Positions 29,847-38,251 are shown, numbered from the stretch's first letter. The stretch is DNA of 64,000 nt from Candidatus Proximibacter danicus (GCA_016710885.1 JADJUC010000028.1:103958-167957), one strand, 5' to 3'. The notes: generated by a model from the letters alone, not told the origin. A program made the numbers and translations.

Positions 29847-30830
29847 ATGCGCCTGCTCTTCATCATCGATCCGCTGCCCGGCCTCAAGGCCAGCAAGGAT
29901 TCTTCCGTGGCCATGATGCGTGCGGCGCAGGCACGTGGGCATGAGGTCTGGGTGGCGCTGGTGGATGCCCTGTTCTGGACGAGTCGTGGTGGTGTTTGCG
30001 CGACGGCCACTCGAATCGAGCTGGGCGACGACGATCACGCCTGGTATCGCGAAACCGAACGGACAACGCTTTCTCTGGCCGATAGCGGTGCCGTGATCAT
30101 GCGCAAGGACCCGCCTTTCGATATTGAATACGTGACGGCAACGTGGATGCTGGAACGCGCCGAGGCCGAAGGGGCGCGCGTCTTTAACCGTCCGCGTGCG
30201 CTCCGCGACCATTCGGAGAAATTTGCGCTGGCCGAGTTTTCCGCCTTTGCCCCGACGACGCTGGTGGCGCGCGATGCGGAACGACTCTCGACCTTTATCG
30301 ACGAGGAAGGCGATACAGTATTGAAGCCGCTCGACGGTATGGGCGGCCGTGGTGTCTTCCGCGTGCGTGCCGATGACCCGAATCGCAATGTGATCATCGA
30401 AACACTATCCGATAACGGGTCGCGCAGCGTCATGGCGCAGACTTACCTGCCGGCAATTTCCGAAGGCGACAAGCGCATTCTGCTCATCGGCGGCGAAGTG
30501 GTGCCCTGGTGTCTGGCCCGTGTTCCCAAGGCGGGAGAGTCGCGTGGCAATCTCGCCGCCGGTGGCACCGGCATCGTGCAGGCGCTGGCGCCGCGTGACC
30601 GCGAGATCGGCGAGGCGCTGGCGCCGATCATGGCCGAGCGCGGCCTCCTTTTTGTCGGTATCGACGTGATCGGCGACTGCCTCACCGAAATCAACGTCAC
30701 CAGCCCGACCTGCATGGTCGAGATCCACCGCGAAACCGGTTTCGATGCGGCTGCGCTGTTCATCGCTGCGCTGGAAAGGGAATGCAATACCCTTAACCAC
30801 AGAGACACAGAGGCACAGAGAAAACCGTGA
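29847..30830 (+). CDS. gshB: Glutathione synthetase
   Basis: A 327-residue ATP-grasp enzyme that adds glycine to gamma-glutamylcysteine. The start is the ATG at 29847 (MRLLFIIDPLPGLKASKD), which matches GshB; an AGGA lies upstream in the gshA stop region. Visible motifs are MRKDPPFDIEYVTATWML, LKPLDGMGGRGVFR and EINVTSPTCMVEI. The last ten residues before the stop (LNHRDTEAQRKP) are encoded by the left arm of a palindromic repeat, so the natural C-terminus probably ended near FIAALERE. It overlaps apbE by four bases. Confidence 0.93.
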   Translation: MRLLFIIDPLPGLKASKDSSVAMMRAAQARGHEVWVALVDALFWTSRGGVCATATRIELGDDDHAWYRETERTTLSLADSGAVIMRKDPPFDIEYVTATWMLERAEAEGARVFNRPRALRDHSEKFALAEFSAFAPTTLVARDAERLSTFIDEEGDTVLKPLDGMGGRGVFRVRADDPNRNVIIETLSDNGSRSVMAQTYLPAISEGDKRILLIGGEVVPWCLARVPKAGESRGNLAAGGTGIVQALAPRDREIGEALAPIMAERGLLFVGIDVIGDCLTEINVTSPTCMVEIHRETGFDAAALFIAALERECNTLNHRDTEAQRKP

Positions 30831-30866
30831 CGAGAAGTCTCTGTGCCTCTGTGTCTCTGTGGTTAG
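30793..30866. repeat. Palindromic repeat (AACCACAGAGACACAGAG type) inside coding sequence
   Basis: The left arm 30793-30821 and right arm 30838-30866 are inverted copies of 29 bases matching at 28 positions, with a 16-base loop. The arms are built of ACAGAG units. The left arm lies in the last codons of gshB; the right arm is in the signal peptide of apbE. Elements with these ends recur between genes in many proteobacteria (from memory), here unusually within two reading frames. Confidence 0.92.
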
Positions 30867-31870
30867 TGGTTCTCCTTGTTTCTTCCTGCGGCAAGCCGCC
30901 GGTGCACACGCAGGAGGCCTTCGTTTTCGGCACCCGGGTCGAAGTACTGGTGGCCGATGCCGATGCTGCGCGGGCGAAGGCTGCGGCCAGTGCCGTGCTG
31001 CAGGAGTTTGACCGCCTGCATCGTACCTACCATGCCTGGCAGCCTTCCGAACTGACGGCGCTTAATACGGCAATTGCCAGCGGCAAGACGCATGTAGCCA
31101 GTCGCGAGCTGGCGGGCTATGTTGCCGATGCACAGAAGGTTGCCGCTGCGGGAGAGTATTTGTTCGATCCCGGTATCGGTGGGCTCGTCCGCCTCTGGGG
31201 TTTTCAGTCCGATGAATTTCGCTCGGCGCTGCCGGACCCGGCGGCGCTGGCGGCCTGGCGGGCGGCGCCGCCCTCGGTTGCCGATCTGAATGTCGATGGA
31301 CTCAGTCTTCGTAGTGCGAAGCGCGAAGTGGCGCTCGATTTCGGCGGCTACCTGAAGGGTGTCGCACTCGACCGGGCAGCTGCCTTGTTGCGGGAACAAG
31401 GCGTACGGAACGCGCTGATCAATATCGGCGGCAACGTCATGGTGCTAGGCAGCAAGCATGGCGAACCGTGGCGCGTCGGCATTCAGCACCCACGTCAGCC
31501 GGGGCCGTTGGCCACCCTGCAACTTCACGACGGTGAGGCTATCGGCACTTCCGGCGATTACCAGCGCTATTTCGAACTCGACGGCAAGCGCTACTGTCAC
31601 CTGCTCGACCCGCGCAGCGCCATGCCGGTGACGCATACACAGTCGCTGACCGTGCTGATCCGCCCGCGCCCGCAGGCCGGAATGCTTTCCGATGCTGCCT
31701 CCAAGCCGCTGTTCATTGCCGGCCGCGAGGATTGGCCCCGGCTGGCGCAGAAGATGGCGGTTGCCGAGGTGCTGCGCGTCGATGCCGATGGCCGTCTGCA
31801 GGTCACCCGCAGCCTGGCTGCCCGCCTCAAGTTTGAGCCGGGCGTGCCGGTGCCCGAAATCATCGAATAG
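30827..31870 (+). CDS. apbE: FAD:protein FMN transferase ApbE
   Basis: A 347-residue periplasmic flavin transferase that attaches FMN to threonine of target proteins such as Nqr or Rnf subunits. The start is the GTG at 30827, overlapping the gshB stop. The predicted lipoprotein signal reads MTRSLCASVSLWLVVLLVSS with lipobox Cys21, and residues 4-13 come from a palindromic repeat. ApbE motifs follow: DFGGYLKGVALDRAAALL, NIGGNVMVLG, and the metal-binding MLSDAASKPLFI. No target protein is encoded nearby. If the repeat inserted later, the original signal peptide may have been different. Confidence 0.9.
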   Translation: MTRSLCASVSLWLVVLLVSSCGKPPVHTQEAFVFGTRVEVLVADADAARAKAAASAVLQEFDRLHRTYHAWQPSELTALNTAIASGKTHVASRELAGYVADAQKVAAAGEYLFDPGIGGLVRLWGFQSDEFRSALPDPAALAAWRAAPPSVADLNVDGLSLRSAKREVALDFGGYLKGVALDRAAALLREQGVRNALINIGGNVMVLGSKHGEPWRVGIQHPRQPGPLATLQLHDGEAIGTSGDYQRYFELDGKRYCHLLDPRSAMPVTHTQSLTVLIRPRPQAGMLSDAASKPLFIAGREDWPRLAQKMAVAEVLRVDADGRLQVTRSLAARLKFEPGVPVPEIIE

Positions 31871-31879
31871 AATGCAGCA

Positions 31880-32272
31880 ATGATCGGAATCCTCCTTATC
31901 ACCCACGGCACCTTCGGCGAAGCGCTGATCCAGAACGTCTGCCATGTGCTCAACAAACGTCCGCCGCTGATCGCCCAGCTGGGTGTCGCGGCACAGGACG
32001 ACCCGCTTGATGTGTTGCCGTTGGCGAAATTGCTGCTCAACGAAGTCGATGGCGGCAAAGGAGTGCTGATATTGACCGACATTTATGGGGCTTCACCGGC
32101 CAACCTGGCGTTGAAGCTGCTGCAACCCGGACATGTCGAGGGGGTTGCCGGTGCCAGCCTGCCGATGCTCTTGCGCGCCATTACCTATCGCAACAAGGGG
32201 ATGGAGACGATGATTGCCAAAGCCATCAGCGGCGGCCGTGATGGTGTGCTGAACATGTTGAAGGATGTCTGA
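31880..32272 (+). CDS. PTS EIIA component, mannose family
   Basis: A 130-residue cytosolic EIIA-Man domain. The phosphorylated histidine is His9 in ILLITHGTFGEALI; the second characteristic block is GVLILTDIYGASPANLA. It stands without any EIIB, EIIC or EIID, so it cannot import a sugar by itself. In Beta- and Gammaproteobacteria such an EIIA pairs with HPr and EI as a regulatory phosphorelay. Its stop overlaps the ptsH start by one base. Confidence 0.9.
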   Translation: MIGILLITHGTFGEALIQNVCHVLNKRPPLIAQLGVAAQDDPLDVLPLAKLLLNEVDGGKGVLILTDIYGASPANLALKLLQPGHVEGVAGASLPMLLRAITYRNKGMETMIAKAISGGRDGVLNMLKDV

Positions 32273-32541
32273 TGCTGCGCCGTGAAACCGAAATCGTGAA
32301 CAAACTTGGCCTGCATGCCCGGGCATCGGCAAAGCTGACTCAGCTGGCCGGAACCTTCGACAGTGAGGTCTGGATGGAAAAAGGCCCGCGCCGGATCAAC
32401 GCCAAGAGCATCATGGGCGTGATGATGCTGGCTGCCGGCAAGGGGAGCGTCATCGCTGTCGAAACCGATGGGAGTGACGAGCAGGTGGCCATGGACGCCC
32501 TGTTGGCGCTGATCGCCGACAAGTTTGGCGAAGGAGACTAA
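32272..32541 (+). CDS. ptsH: Phosphocarrier protein HPr
   Basis: An 89-residue HPr. His15 (KLGLHARASAKL) takes phosphate from EI; Ser46 sits in NAKSIMGVMML, the HPr-kinase target site in species that have the kinase. It is translationally coupled to the EIIA gene (TGATG overlap). A dispersed repeat separates it from ptsI. Confidence 0.94.
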   Translation: MLRRETEIVNKLGLHARASAKLTQLAGTFDSEVWMEKGPRRINAKSIMGVMMLAAGKGSVIAVETDGSDEQVAMDALLALIADKFGEGD

Positions 32542-32544
32542 ATG

Positions 32545-32668
32545 GAACAGCCCCCACGCTCACTTCGTTCGCTGCCCCCCGAGGCGGCTCAGCCTCCCCT
32601 TGGGACACCCCAAGGGTACTTGAGCCATAGGCCCCTTCGCCTTCGGGGCCCGGCCCGGCGGGAGGCTT
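32545..32668 (+). repeat. Dispersed GC-rich intergenic repeat between ptsH and ptsI
   Basis: The stretch contains ACGCTCACTTCGTTCGCTGC, CCCCCCGAGG and two hairpins: CCCTTGGG with CCCAAGGG (around 32596-32618), and GGCCCC with GGGGCC (around 32630-32650). This sequence style is common between genes in betaproteobacteria (from memory). It pushes ptsI 130 bases away from ptsH in an operon that is otherwise overlapping, and its end (GGGAGG) acts as the ptsI ribosome-binding site. Confidence 0.75.
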
Positions 32669-32671
32669 GAC

Positions 32672-34432
32672 GTGAGCTTTACCTTGCACGGTCTCGGCGT
32701 CTCCGGTGGCATTGCCATCGGGGTGGCCCACCTTATCTCGCACGCGACGCTGGAGGTGGCGCACCTGACCATCGCGCCGCGTATGGTCGAGAAGGAGCTG
32801 GCCCGTTTCGACGCGGCGCTGGAAAAGGTGCGGGCGGAGCTGGCGGCGATGAAGGAAAGCACTGAGCATGCGCCAGCCGAGTTTGGCGCCTTCCTCGACC
32901 TGCATCGCATGATTCTCGACGACCCGGAACTCTGCAAGGTGCCGCAGGAGATCATCCGCGATCGCCGCTGCAATGCCGAATGGGCGCTGGTGCAGCAGAT
33001 GGAGAACCTGGTTCGTCAGTTCGACGAATTTGAGGACCCCTATTTGCGCGAACGTGGCCACGATGTGCGCCAGGTGGTCGAGCGCGTCATCAAGGAACTG
33101 GCCGGGCACCCTGGCCGGGCCGCTGTTCGGGCCGCCAAGGGCGTCAAGGAAGAAAACCTGATCGTTGTCGCCCACGATCTGTCGCCCGCCGATGTCATTG
33201 CTTTCAAGGAGCACCACTTTGCCTCCTTCATCACGGATGTCGGCGGCGCCACATCGCATACCGCCATTCTGGCCCGCAGCATGGCGGTGCCGGCGGTGCT
33301 CGGGCTGCAAAATGCCCGCCAGCTGATCCGTGACAACGAAACCCTGATCGTTGATGGCCGTCGCGGCATCATCATTGTCAATCCTGATCCGCGTGTGCTT
33401 GAGGAATATCAGTTCCGCAAGAGCGAAATCGAGATCGAGCGCTCCAAGCTCAAGCGCTTGAAGACTGCCAAGACAACGACGATAGACGGCATCGATGTCA
33501 ATCTGCAGGCCAACATCGAATTGCCTTCCGACGTGCCGGCATCGCTGGAAGGTGGTGCCGAAGGGGTCGGCCTGTTCCGTACCGAATTCCTGTTTCTCGA
33601 TCGCGGCGAGCTGCCGACCGAAGACGAGCAGTTCGAGGCCTACCGCAAGGTGGTCAAGGGCATGGACGGCCGCCCGGTTACCATCCGTACCTTCGACCTC
33701 GGCGCCGACAAGGACCTCAATCCTGAAGGCACCATGGGCGACCGGGTCAAGACCAACCCGGCGCTCGGCATGCGCGCCATCCGCGTGTCGCTGGCTGAGC
33801 CAAGGATGTTCCAGACGCAGTTGCGCGCCATTCTGCGTGCCTCGAAATACGGCAAGGTCAAGCTGCTGATCCCGATGCTGGCGCATGCGCATGAGATCGA
33901 CGCCACCCTGGCGGCGGTCGAGCAGGCCAAGTCCAGTCTGCGTGGTGACAAAATCGGCTTCGATGCCAGCATCGAAATCGGCGGCATGATCGAGATTCCG
34001 GCGGCAGCACTGGCCATCGGCATGTTCCTGCGCCGCCTCGATTTCCTCTCGATCGGCACCAACGACCTGATCCAGTACACACTGGCTATCGACCGTACCG
34101 ACGAACAGGTGGCGCCGCTCTATGACCCGCTGCACCCGGCCGTGTTGATGCTGATCGCGCATACGCTTCATAGTTGCGAGAAGGCCGGCATCCCGGTTTC
34201 CGTTTGCGGTGAACTGGCGGGCGACCCGCAGCTGACCCGCTTGCTGCTGGGTATGGGGCTGCGCACCTTCTCGATGCACCCGGCACAGATTCTCGAGGTC
34301 AAGAGTCGGGTACTCAAGGCCAATGTTGCCGAGCTGGCACCGCAGGTACGCAAGATGCTGCGTCTGGAAGAGCCAGCGAAGATCCGCGAACAGCTGGATC
34401 GCTTGAACGGCGCACTACCGGTACTGAATTGA
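32672..34432 (+). CDS. ptsI: PTS enzyme I (phosphoenolpyruvate-protein phosphotransferase)
   Basis: A 586-residue enzyme that takes phosphate from phosphoenolpyruvate and gives it to HPr. The phosphorylated histidine is His196 in GGATSHTAILARS. The PEP-binding barrel follows from about 250, with EGVGLFRTEFLF and the C-terminal GTNDLIQYTLAIDR and SVCGELAGD. Start is the GTG at 32672, preceded by GGGAGG contributed by the upstream repeat. The length is normal. Confidence 0.93.
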   Translation: MSFTLHGLGVSGGIAIGVAHLISHATLEVAHLTIAPRMVEKELARFDAALEKVRAELAAMKESTEHAPAEFGAFLDLHRMILDDPELCKVPQEIIRDRRCNAEWALVQQMENLVRQFDEFEDPYLRERGHDVRQVVERVIKELAGHPGRAAVRAAKGVKEENLIVVAHDLSPADVIAFKEHHFASFITDVGGATSHTAILARSMAVPAVLGLQNARQLIRDNETLIVDGRRGIIIVNPDPRVLEEYQFRKSEIEIERSKLKRLKTAKTTTIDGIDVNLQANIELPSDVPASLEGGAEGVGLFRTEFLFLDRGELPTEDEQFEAYRKVVKGMDGRPVTIRTFDLGADKDLNPEGTMGDRVKTNPALGMRAIRVSLAEPRMFQTQLRAILRASKYGKVKLLIPMLAHAHEIDATLAAVEQAKSSLRGDKIGFDASIEIGGMIEIPAAALAIGMFLRRLDFLSIGTNDLIQYTLAIDRTDEQVAPLYDPLHPAVLMLIAHTLHSCEKAGIPVSVCGELAGDPQLTRLLLGMGLRTFSMHPAQILEVKSRVLKANVAELAPQVRKMLRLEEPAKIREQLDRLNGALPVLN

Positions 34433-34467
34433 CAATTTCTCCTGGCTGCGGTTAACTGCGTGCCATA

Positions 34468-34520
34468 GCGCCGATTTGAACGAATCAGCTTGCGGGCGCT
34501 CAATAAATGCGGCTAAAGCG
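34468..34520 (+). promoter_or_regulatory. SAM-II riboswitch upstream of metX
   Basis: GCGCCGATTTGAA, CAGCTTGCGGGCGC and AATAAATGCGGCTAAAGCG occur in this order. GCGCC pairs with GGGCGC (P1), and the AAATGCGGCTAAAG part is the pseudoknot/ligand segment typical of SAM-II. The element is followed by a strong terminator and metX, the classical SAM-II target. The matching copy is upstream of metH. Confidence 0.88.
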
Positions 34521-34525
34521 AGGGC

Positions 34526-34566
34526 AACCCAGTCCGCGCGAAAGCAAACGCCGACTGGGTTTTTTG
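34526..34566 (+). terminator. Intrinsic terminator in the metX leader
   Basis: AACCCAGTC (34526-34534) pairs with GACTGGGTT (34553-34561), followed by a T-run. It sits six bases after the SAM-II aptamer and 33 bases before metX, and is the likely off-switch when SAM is bound. Confidence 0.85.
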
Positions 34567-34599
34567 TTTCCGAAAGACAAATTTTCAGGTGAGCAGCAA

Positions 34600-35718
34600 A
34601 TGAATTCCGTTGGTGTCGTGACGCCGCAGCGCGTAGCCTTCGACGCCCCGATCACGCTTCGGGGCGGGGCGACCTTGCCTGGTTTTGAGCTGGTCTATGA
34701 AACCTATGGCGAGCTCAACGCCGAGGGTAGCAATGCCGTGCTCGTCTGCCACGCGCTTTCCGGCAGTCATCACGTTGCCGGCACCTACGCCAACGAGCCG
34801 AACAGCGTCGGCTGGTGGGATAACCTGGTCGGCCCTGGCAAGCCACTCGATACCAACCGCTTTTTCGTCGTTGGCGTGAATAACCTTGGTGGCTGTTACG
34901 GGTCGACCGGGCCGATGAGCCTGAATCCGGCGACTGGCAAGCCCTATGGCGCCGATTTTCCGGTGGTGACGGTTGAGGACTGGGTCGCTGTCCAGGCGCA
35001 ACTCGCCGACCGCCTCGGCATCGATTGTTGGGCTGCGGTGCTTGGCGGGTCGGTCGGCGGCATGCAGGCGCTTGAATGGACGCTGCAATATCCGGACCGC
35101 GTGCGTCATGCATTGGTGATCGCCTCGACGCCGAAGCTGACGGCGCAGAACATCGCTTTCAACGAGGTGGCGCGGCAGGCGATCCTTACCGACCCCGATT
35201 TCCACGGGGGCCATTTCTACGAGCGGGGGGTGTTGCCGGTGCGCGGCCTGCGGCTGGCGCGCATGGTCGGCCACATCACCTATCTTTCGGATTTCCAGAT
35301 GGGCGAAAGATTCGGCCGCGGCCTGAAGAACGAAAAGCTGTCGTACGGTTACGACACCGATTTTCAGATCGAGTCCTACCTGCGCTATCAGGGCGACAAG
35401 TTCACCACTTACTTTGACGCCAACACCTACCTGATCACGACCAAGGCGCTCGACTACTTTGATCCGGCTTGCGGCTATGGTGGTGACCTGCAGGCGGCAC
35501 TGGCGCGGGCCAAGGCCAGTTTCTTCGTGGCCAGTTTTTCGACCGACTGGCGTTTTACGCCGGAGCGCAGCCGGGAAATCGTTTATGCGCTCATGCATAA
35601 CGGCCGCGACGTGTCGTATGCCGAAATCGACTGCAGCTCCGGCCACGATTCCTTTCTGCTTGACGATGCCCACTACCATGCGGTCGTCGGCGCCTACTTC
35701 GACAGGATCGAAACATGA
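34600..35718 (+). CDS. metX: Homoserine O-acetyl/succinyltransferase MetX
   Basis: A 372-residue alpha/beta-hydrolase-fold enzyme that activates homoserine for methionine synthesis. The nucleophile serine lies in GGSVGGMQALEW (near residue 150), the aspartate in the middle, and the histidine in SSGHDSFLLDD near the end. The frame is open 31 codons further upstream, but that part spans the riboswitch and terminator. The ATG at 34600 follows AGGTGAG and gives the normal length. Whether the donor is acetyl- or succinyl-CoA cannot be told reliably from this sequence. It overlaps metW by four bases. Confidence 0.94.
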   Translation: MNSVGVVTPQRVAFDAPITLRGGATLPGFELVYETYGELNAEGSNAVLVCHALSGSHHVAGTYANEPNSVGWWDNLVGPGKPLDTNRFFVVGVNNLGGCYGSTGPMSLNPATGKPYGADFPVVTVEDWVAVQAQLADRLGIDCWAAVLGGSVGGMQALEWTLQYPDRVRHALVIASTPKLTAQNIAFNEVARQAILTDPDFHGGHFYERGVLPVRGLRLARMVGHITYLSDFQMGERFGRGLKNEKLSYGYDTDFQIESYLRYQGDKFTTYFDANTYLITTKALDYFDPACGYGGDLQAALARAKASFFVASFSTDWRFTPERSREIVYALMHNGRDVSYAEIDCSSGHDSFLLDDAHYHAVVGAYFDRIET

Positions 35719-36320
35719 CGGAAATTTTCGGCCGTTTCGACTTTGACGTCATCGCCCGCTGGATCGTCCCCGGCGAACGTGTCCTCGACCTTGGTTGCGG
35801 CGATGGTTCGCTGCTGAAATTCCTGAAAGCCGAGCGCGACATTCGCGGCTACGGGGTGGACAACGATCCGGACAATGTTCTTGCTGCCATCAAGAATGGC
35901 ATCAATGTTCTCCAGTTCGATCTGGAAAAGGGATTGGCCGGTGTCGATGACGACGCGTTCGATCACGTCATCATGTCGCTCTCGCTGCAAACGGTTCGCC
36001 ATACGGTGCCGCTGGTGCAGGAGATGCTGCGGGTTGGCCACGAGGCGGTGGTGTCCTTCCCCAACTTTGGCCATCGCAGCCACCGCGAGGCCATCGCCCA
36101 GGGCCGCATGCCCGTTTCCGAAGCCCTGCCCTACCAGTGGTTCAACTCGCCCAACGTGCGCTTTTTCACGATTGCCGATTTCGAGTCGCTATGTGCCGAC
36201 AACGGCATTGTTGTGCGTGAAGGCCTGTTCTTCGACGAAGGCCGAGCAGTCACCCAAGACCCCAATTTGAACGCCGACGTGGCGCTCTATCGGCTGGGGC
36301 GAAAGGCACTTCGGTCGTAA
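35715..36320 (+). CDS. metW: MetW methionine biosynthesis protein
   Basis: A 201-residue methyltransferase-fold protein with SAM-binding motif VLDLGCGDGSLL and the MetW-specific blocks VMSLSLQTVRH-like (here IMSLSLQTVRHTVP) and FPNFGHRSHR. MetW forms a complex with MetX and raises its activity in several proteobacteria. It is co-translated with metX (ATGA overlap) under the same SAM-II switch. Its 3' end overlaps the convergent lipocalin gene by 34 bases. Confidence 0.93.
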   Translation: MTEIFGRFDFDVIARWIVPGERVLDLGCGDGSLLKFLKAERDIRGYGVDNDPDNVLAAIKNGINVLQFDLEKGLAGVDDDAFDHVIMSLSLQTVRHTVPLVQEMLRVGHEAVVSFPNFGHRSHREAIAQGRMPVSEALPYQWFNSPNVRFFTIADFESLCADNGIVVREGLFFDEGRAVTQDPNLNADVALYRLGRKALRS

Positions 36321-36808
36321 CCGAGTTCGGCTGCCCGGTCGATCAGCTTGTCGAGAACATCCTTGTCCAGCGTTGGCGTGCGTGCCAGCACCCAGCCATA
36401 GCGCCGGCTGGGTTCGCCGATCAGGACCCAGCGGTAATCCGGGTCCAGCGCCAGCACCCAGTAGTCTCCGTAAAAAGGTCGGAAGAAGCTGACGCGCAGT
36501 TTGGCGTTATTGCTGCCTTCGACAATCTTGGCGATGCCGCTGACGGATTCAATTTCGCCACTGGCAGTGCGGCAGCGGTTGGTGACGCGAATTACATCGT
36601 CGTCTATCGCATAGTTCGCCTGTGTTCCGGAAACGCACATCGACTGGAAGCGGTTGGGAATCAGGGCAACTTCGTGCCAGGTACCGAGGTAGCGTTGCAG
36701 GTCAACCGCTGCGACGGTAGGGAGCGGCACCTGACTGGTTGTTGCGCAGCCGGCGAGCGCTGTTAACACAGCAAGTGACAGCCATCGTGGTCTGAAGCGT
36801 TGTTTCAT
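36287..36808 (-). CDS. blc: Bacterial lipocalin (Blc-like lipoprotein)
   Basis: A 173-residue outer-membrane lipoprotein with signal and lipobox LAGC at Cys20. Lipocalin signature: YLGTWHEVALIPNRFQ, NRCRTASG and YGDYWVLALDPDYRW, then GEPSRRYGWVLARTP. The family binds fatty acids or lysophospholipids and is often stress-induced. The ATG at 36808 is chosen for the signal peptide; the frame is open upstream without meaning. Confidence 0.9.
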   Translation of the reverse strand: MKQRFRPRWLSLAVLTALAGCATTSQVPLPTVAAVDLQRYLGTWHEVALIPNRFQSMCVSGTQANYAIDDDVIRVTNRCRTASGEIESVSGIAKIVEGSNNAKLRVSFFRPFYGDYWVLALDPDYRWVLIGEPSRRYGWVLARTPTLDKDVLDKLIDRAAELGYDRSAFRPSR

Positions 36809-36824
36809 GAGTTTCCTTGAGGGG

Positions 36825-37883
36825 TTAGTTTGACGGAGGCCCGGGCCGCCTGAAATCTGCCCACGATGACGTTTTGGTCTGGGCGTGGTCGGTGCGCAGG
36901 CGGAGCAGGTTCGGTCGCCCCACTTCGCCGCGTTTGGGTAATTGGATGGTCTGTGGTGCACACGCTCCCGAGGGGCCGCTGTCCCGAAGGGAATCGAAAA
37001 TCGGGGGTCGATCGGGTCGTTCCCAGATCAGCGACACGCCTTCACGCGGCAGGAGCACCGGTAGTTGCAGGGATTCTTCAGTCCAGCGGATGCCGAATTT
37101 CTCCGCCGAGCTTCCTGCGTTTGCTATCTGCCACGGTGATTGGAACGCCTTGCCGGCGGCATCCTTCCAGAATAGATGCAGCGCCGGCAAGGGGCGATCA
37201 ACGGGCCAGAACAGGTGCACGTCGTTGCCTTGATGACAGAGGGAGGCGCTGCCATGACTCTCCACGTTCTTCGCACGACCGTAGCTGGTTTCCATGTCAA
37301 TACGGACCAGCGTCACACTGACTGGCGCCTGATAATGGATGGCCCAGACTTCGGCCTCGTTCGGCAGGATGAATCGCCTTGCGTCATGTTGTTTGTAGGG
37401 TGACGGAACGACAGGTATGGCGTTGTCGGCCCGCTCGTCCAGGATCTGCTTCAGATCCCGCCCATACGGCATCAGGATCTGACCGATGGCGGGAACGATG
37501 CCAAGCATGAGCAAGCCGCTGAAACCGATCCACGCACTCTGCCCGCGTGACAGGCCGAGCATGCGCCCGAACAGCCAGTGCAGCCCGAAATAGATGAGCG
37601 GCCCGACAGTGAGCAGTGCGAGGTAGGCAATCGCCAGTATTTCCATGCCGCTGATGCCGATAGCCGATATCGTGCCAAGGATCGCTGCGATGGCGGCAGC
37701 CAGAATCAGCAACGATGCGATGCGCAGCTTGAGCCAGGCCGAGCCGAGTTGCAGTTGACGGAAATGCCGCCCTTCCATCCCTGCCATGAAAACGATCACG
37801 ACCAGCGCGATCAGGCCGCTGACTGCGTAGATGATCTGGTAGGCCGGCGGTGCGTTCTGAATGCTATCCAGCAAACCGTTCAT
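36825..37883 (-). CDS. Unknown inner-membrane protein, four N-terminal helices
   Basis: A 352-residue protein not matched to a family. Four hydrophobic helices lie at about 17-35, 52-75, 80-103 and 118-137. A soluble C-terminal part (145-352) follows, rich in beta-type sequence (WAIHYQAPVSVTLVRIDMET, VHLFWPVDRPLPALHLFW) with a tail high in Pro, Arg and Ser. It starts after the divergent gap at 37884-37954 and ends 16 bases before the lipocalin start, so both may share a transcript. A sensory or stress membrane role is possible but unsupported. Confidence 0.6.
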   Translation of the reverse strand: MNGLLDSIQNAPPAYQIIYAVSGLIALVVIVFMAGMEGRHFRQLQLGSAWLKLRIASLLILAAAIAAILGTISAIGISGMEILAIAYLALLTVGPLIYFGLHWLFGRMLGLSRGQSAWIGFSGLLMLGIVPAIGQILMPYGRDLKQILDERADNAIPVVPSPYKQHDARRFILPNEAEVWAIHYQAPVSVTLVRIDMETSYGRAKNVESHGSASLCHQGNDVHLFWPVDRPLPALHLFWKDAAGKAFQSPWQIANAGSSAEKFGIRWTEESLQLPVLLPREGVSLIWERPDRPPIFDSLRDSGPSGACAPQTIQLPKRGEVGRPNLLRLRTDHAQTKTSSWADFRRPGPPSN

Positions 37884-37954
37884 TTTGTCTGGTTCCTTTG
37901 CGATCCGTGAGGGGCCAAAACGTCGGTATCAGCCGTTGATATTCATGATCGTTT

Positions 37955-38251
37955 TTAGCCGACAAAACTGATCAGATCGACATCTGCGGCGGCGCTGCGC
38001 AAAGGGATCAATGCCTGATAGGCCGCGGAGTTGAACCAGCCATTTACCGATGCCAGATCGGGGAAACGGATGATGACCACATCGGTGTGGTGGTGGCTGC
38101 CGCCAAGAACGGCAGCGGTTTTGGCGCGCAGCAGCAGCTCGGCACCCCACGGCTCCAGCGTTGCCGGCACTTTGTCGCGATACTCGGCCCAGCGAGCGTC
38201 GTCGCGGATGCTGATGTGTCCAATGACATAAGCTGAAGGCGGTACGCTCAT
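37955..38251 (-). CDS. DUF1330 / dimeric alpha-beta barrel protein
   Basis: A 98-residue protein with the DUF1330 order: YVIGHISIRDDARWAEYRDKVPAT, GGSHHHTDVVIIRFPDLASVNGWF and a final beta strand. The family folds as a ferredoxin-like dimer related to small monooxygenases; function is generally unknown. The ATG at 38251 gives the usual 95-100 residues. It is divergent from the SMUG1-type glycosylase gene. Confidence 0.85.
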   Translation of the reverse strand: MSVPPSAYVIGHISIRDDARWAEYRDKVPATLEPWGAELLLRAKTAAVLGGSHHHTDVVIIRFPDLASVNGWFNSAAYQALIPLRSAAADVDLISFVG

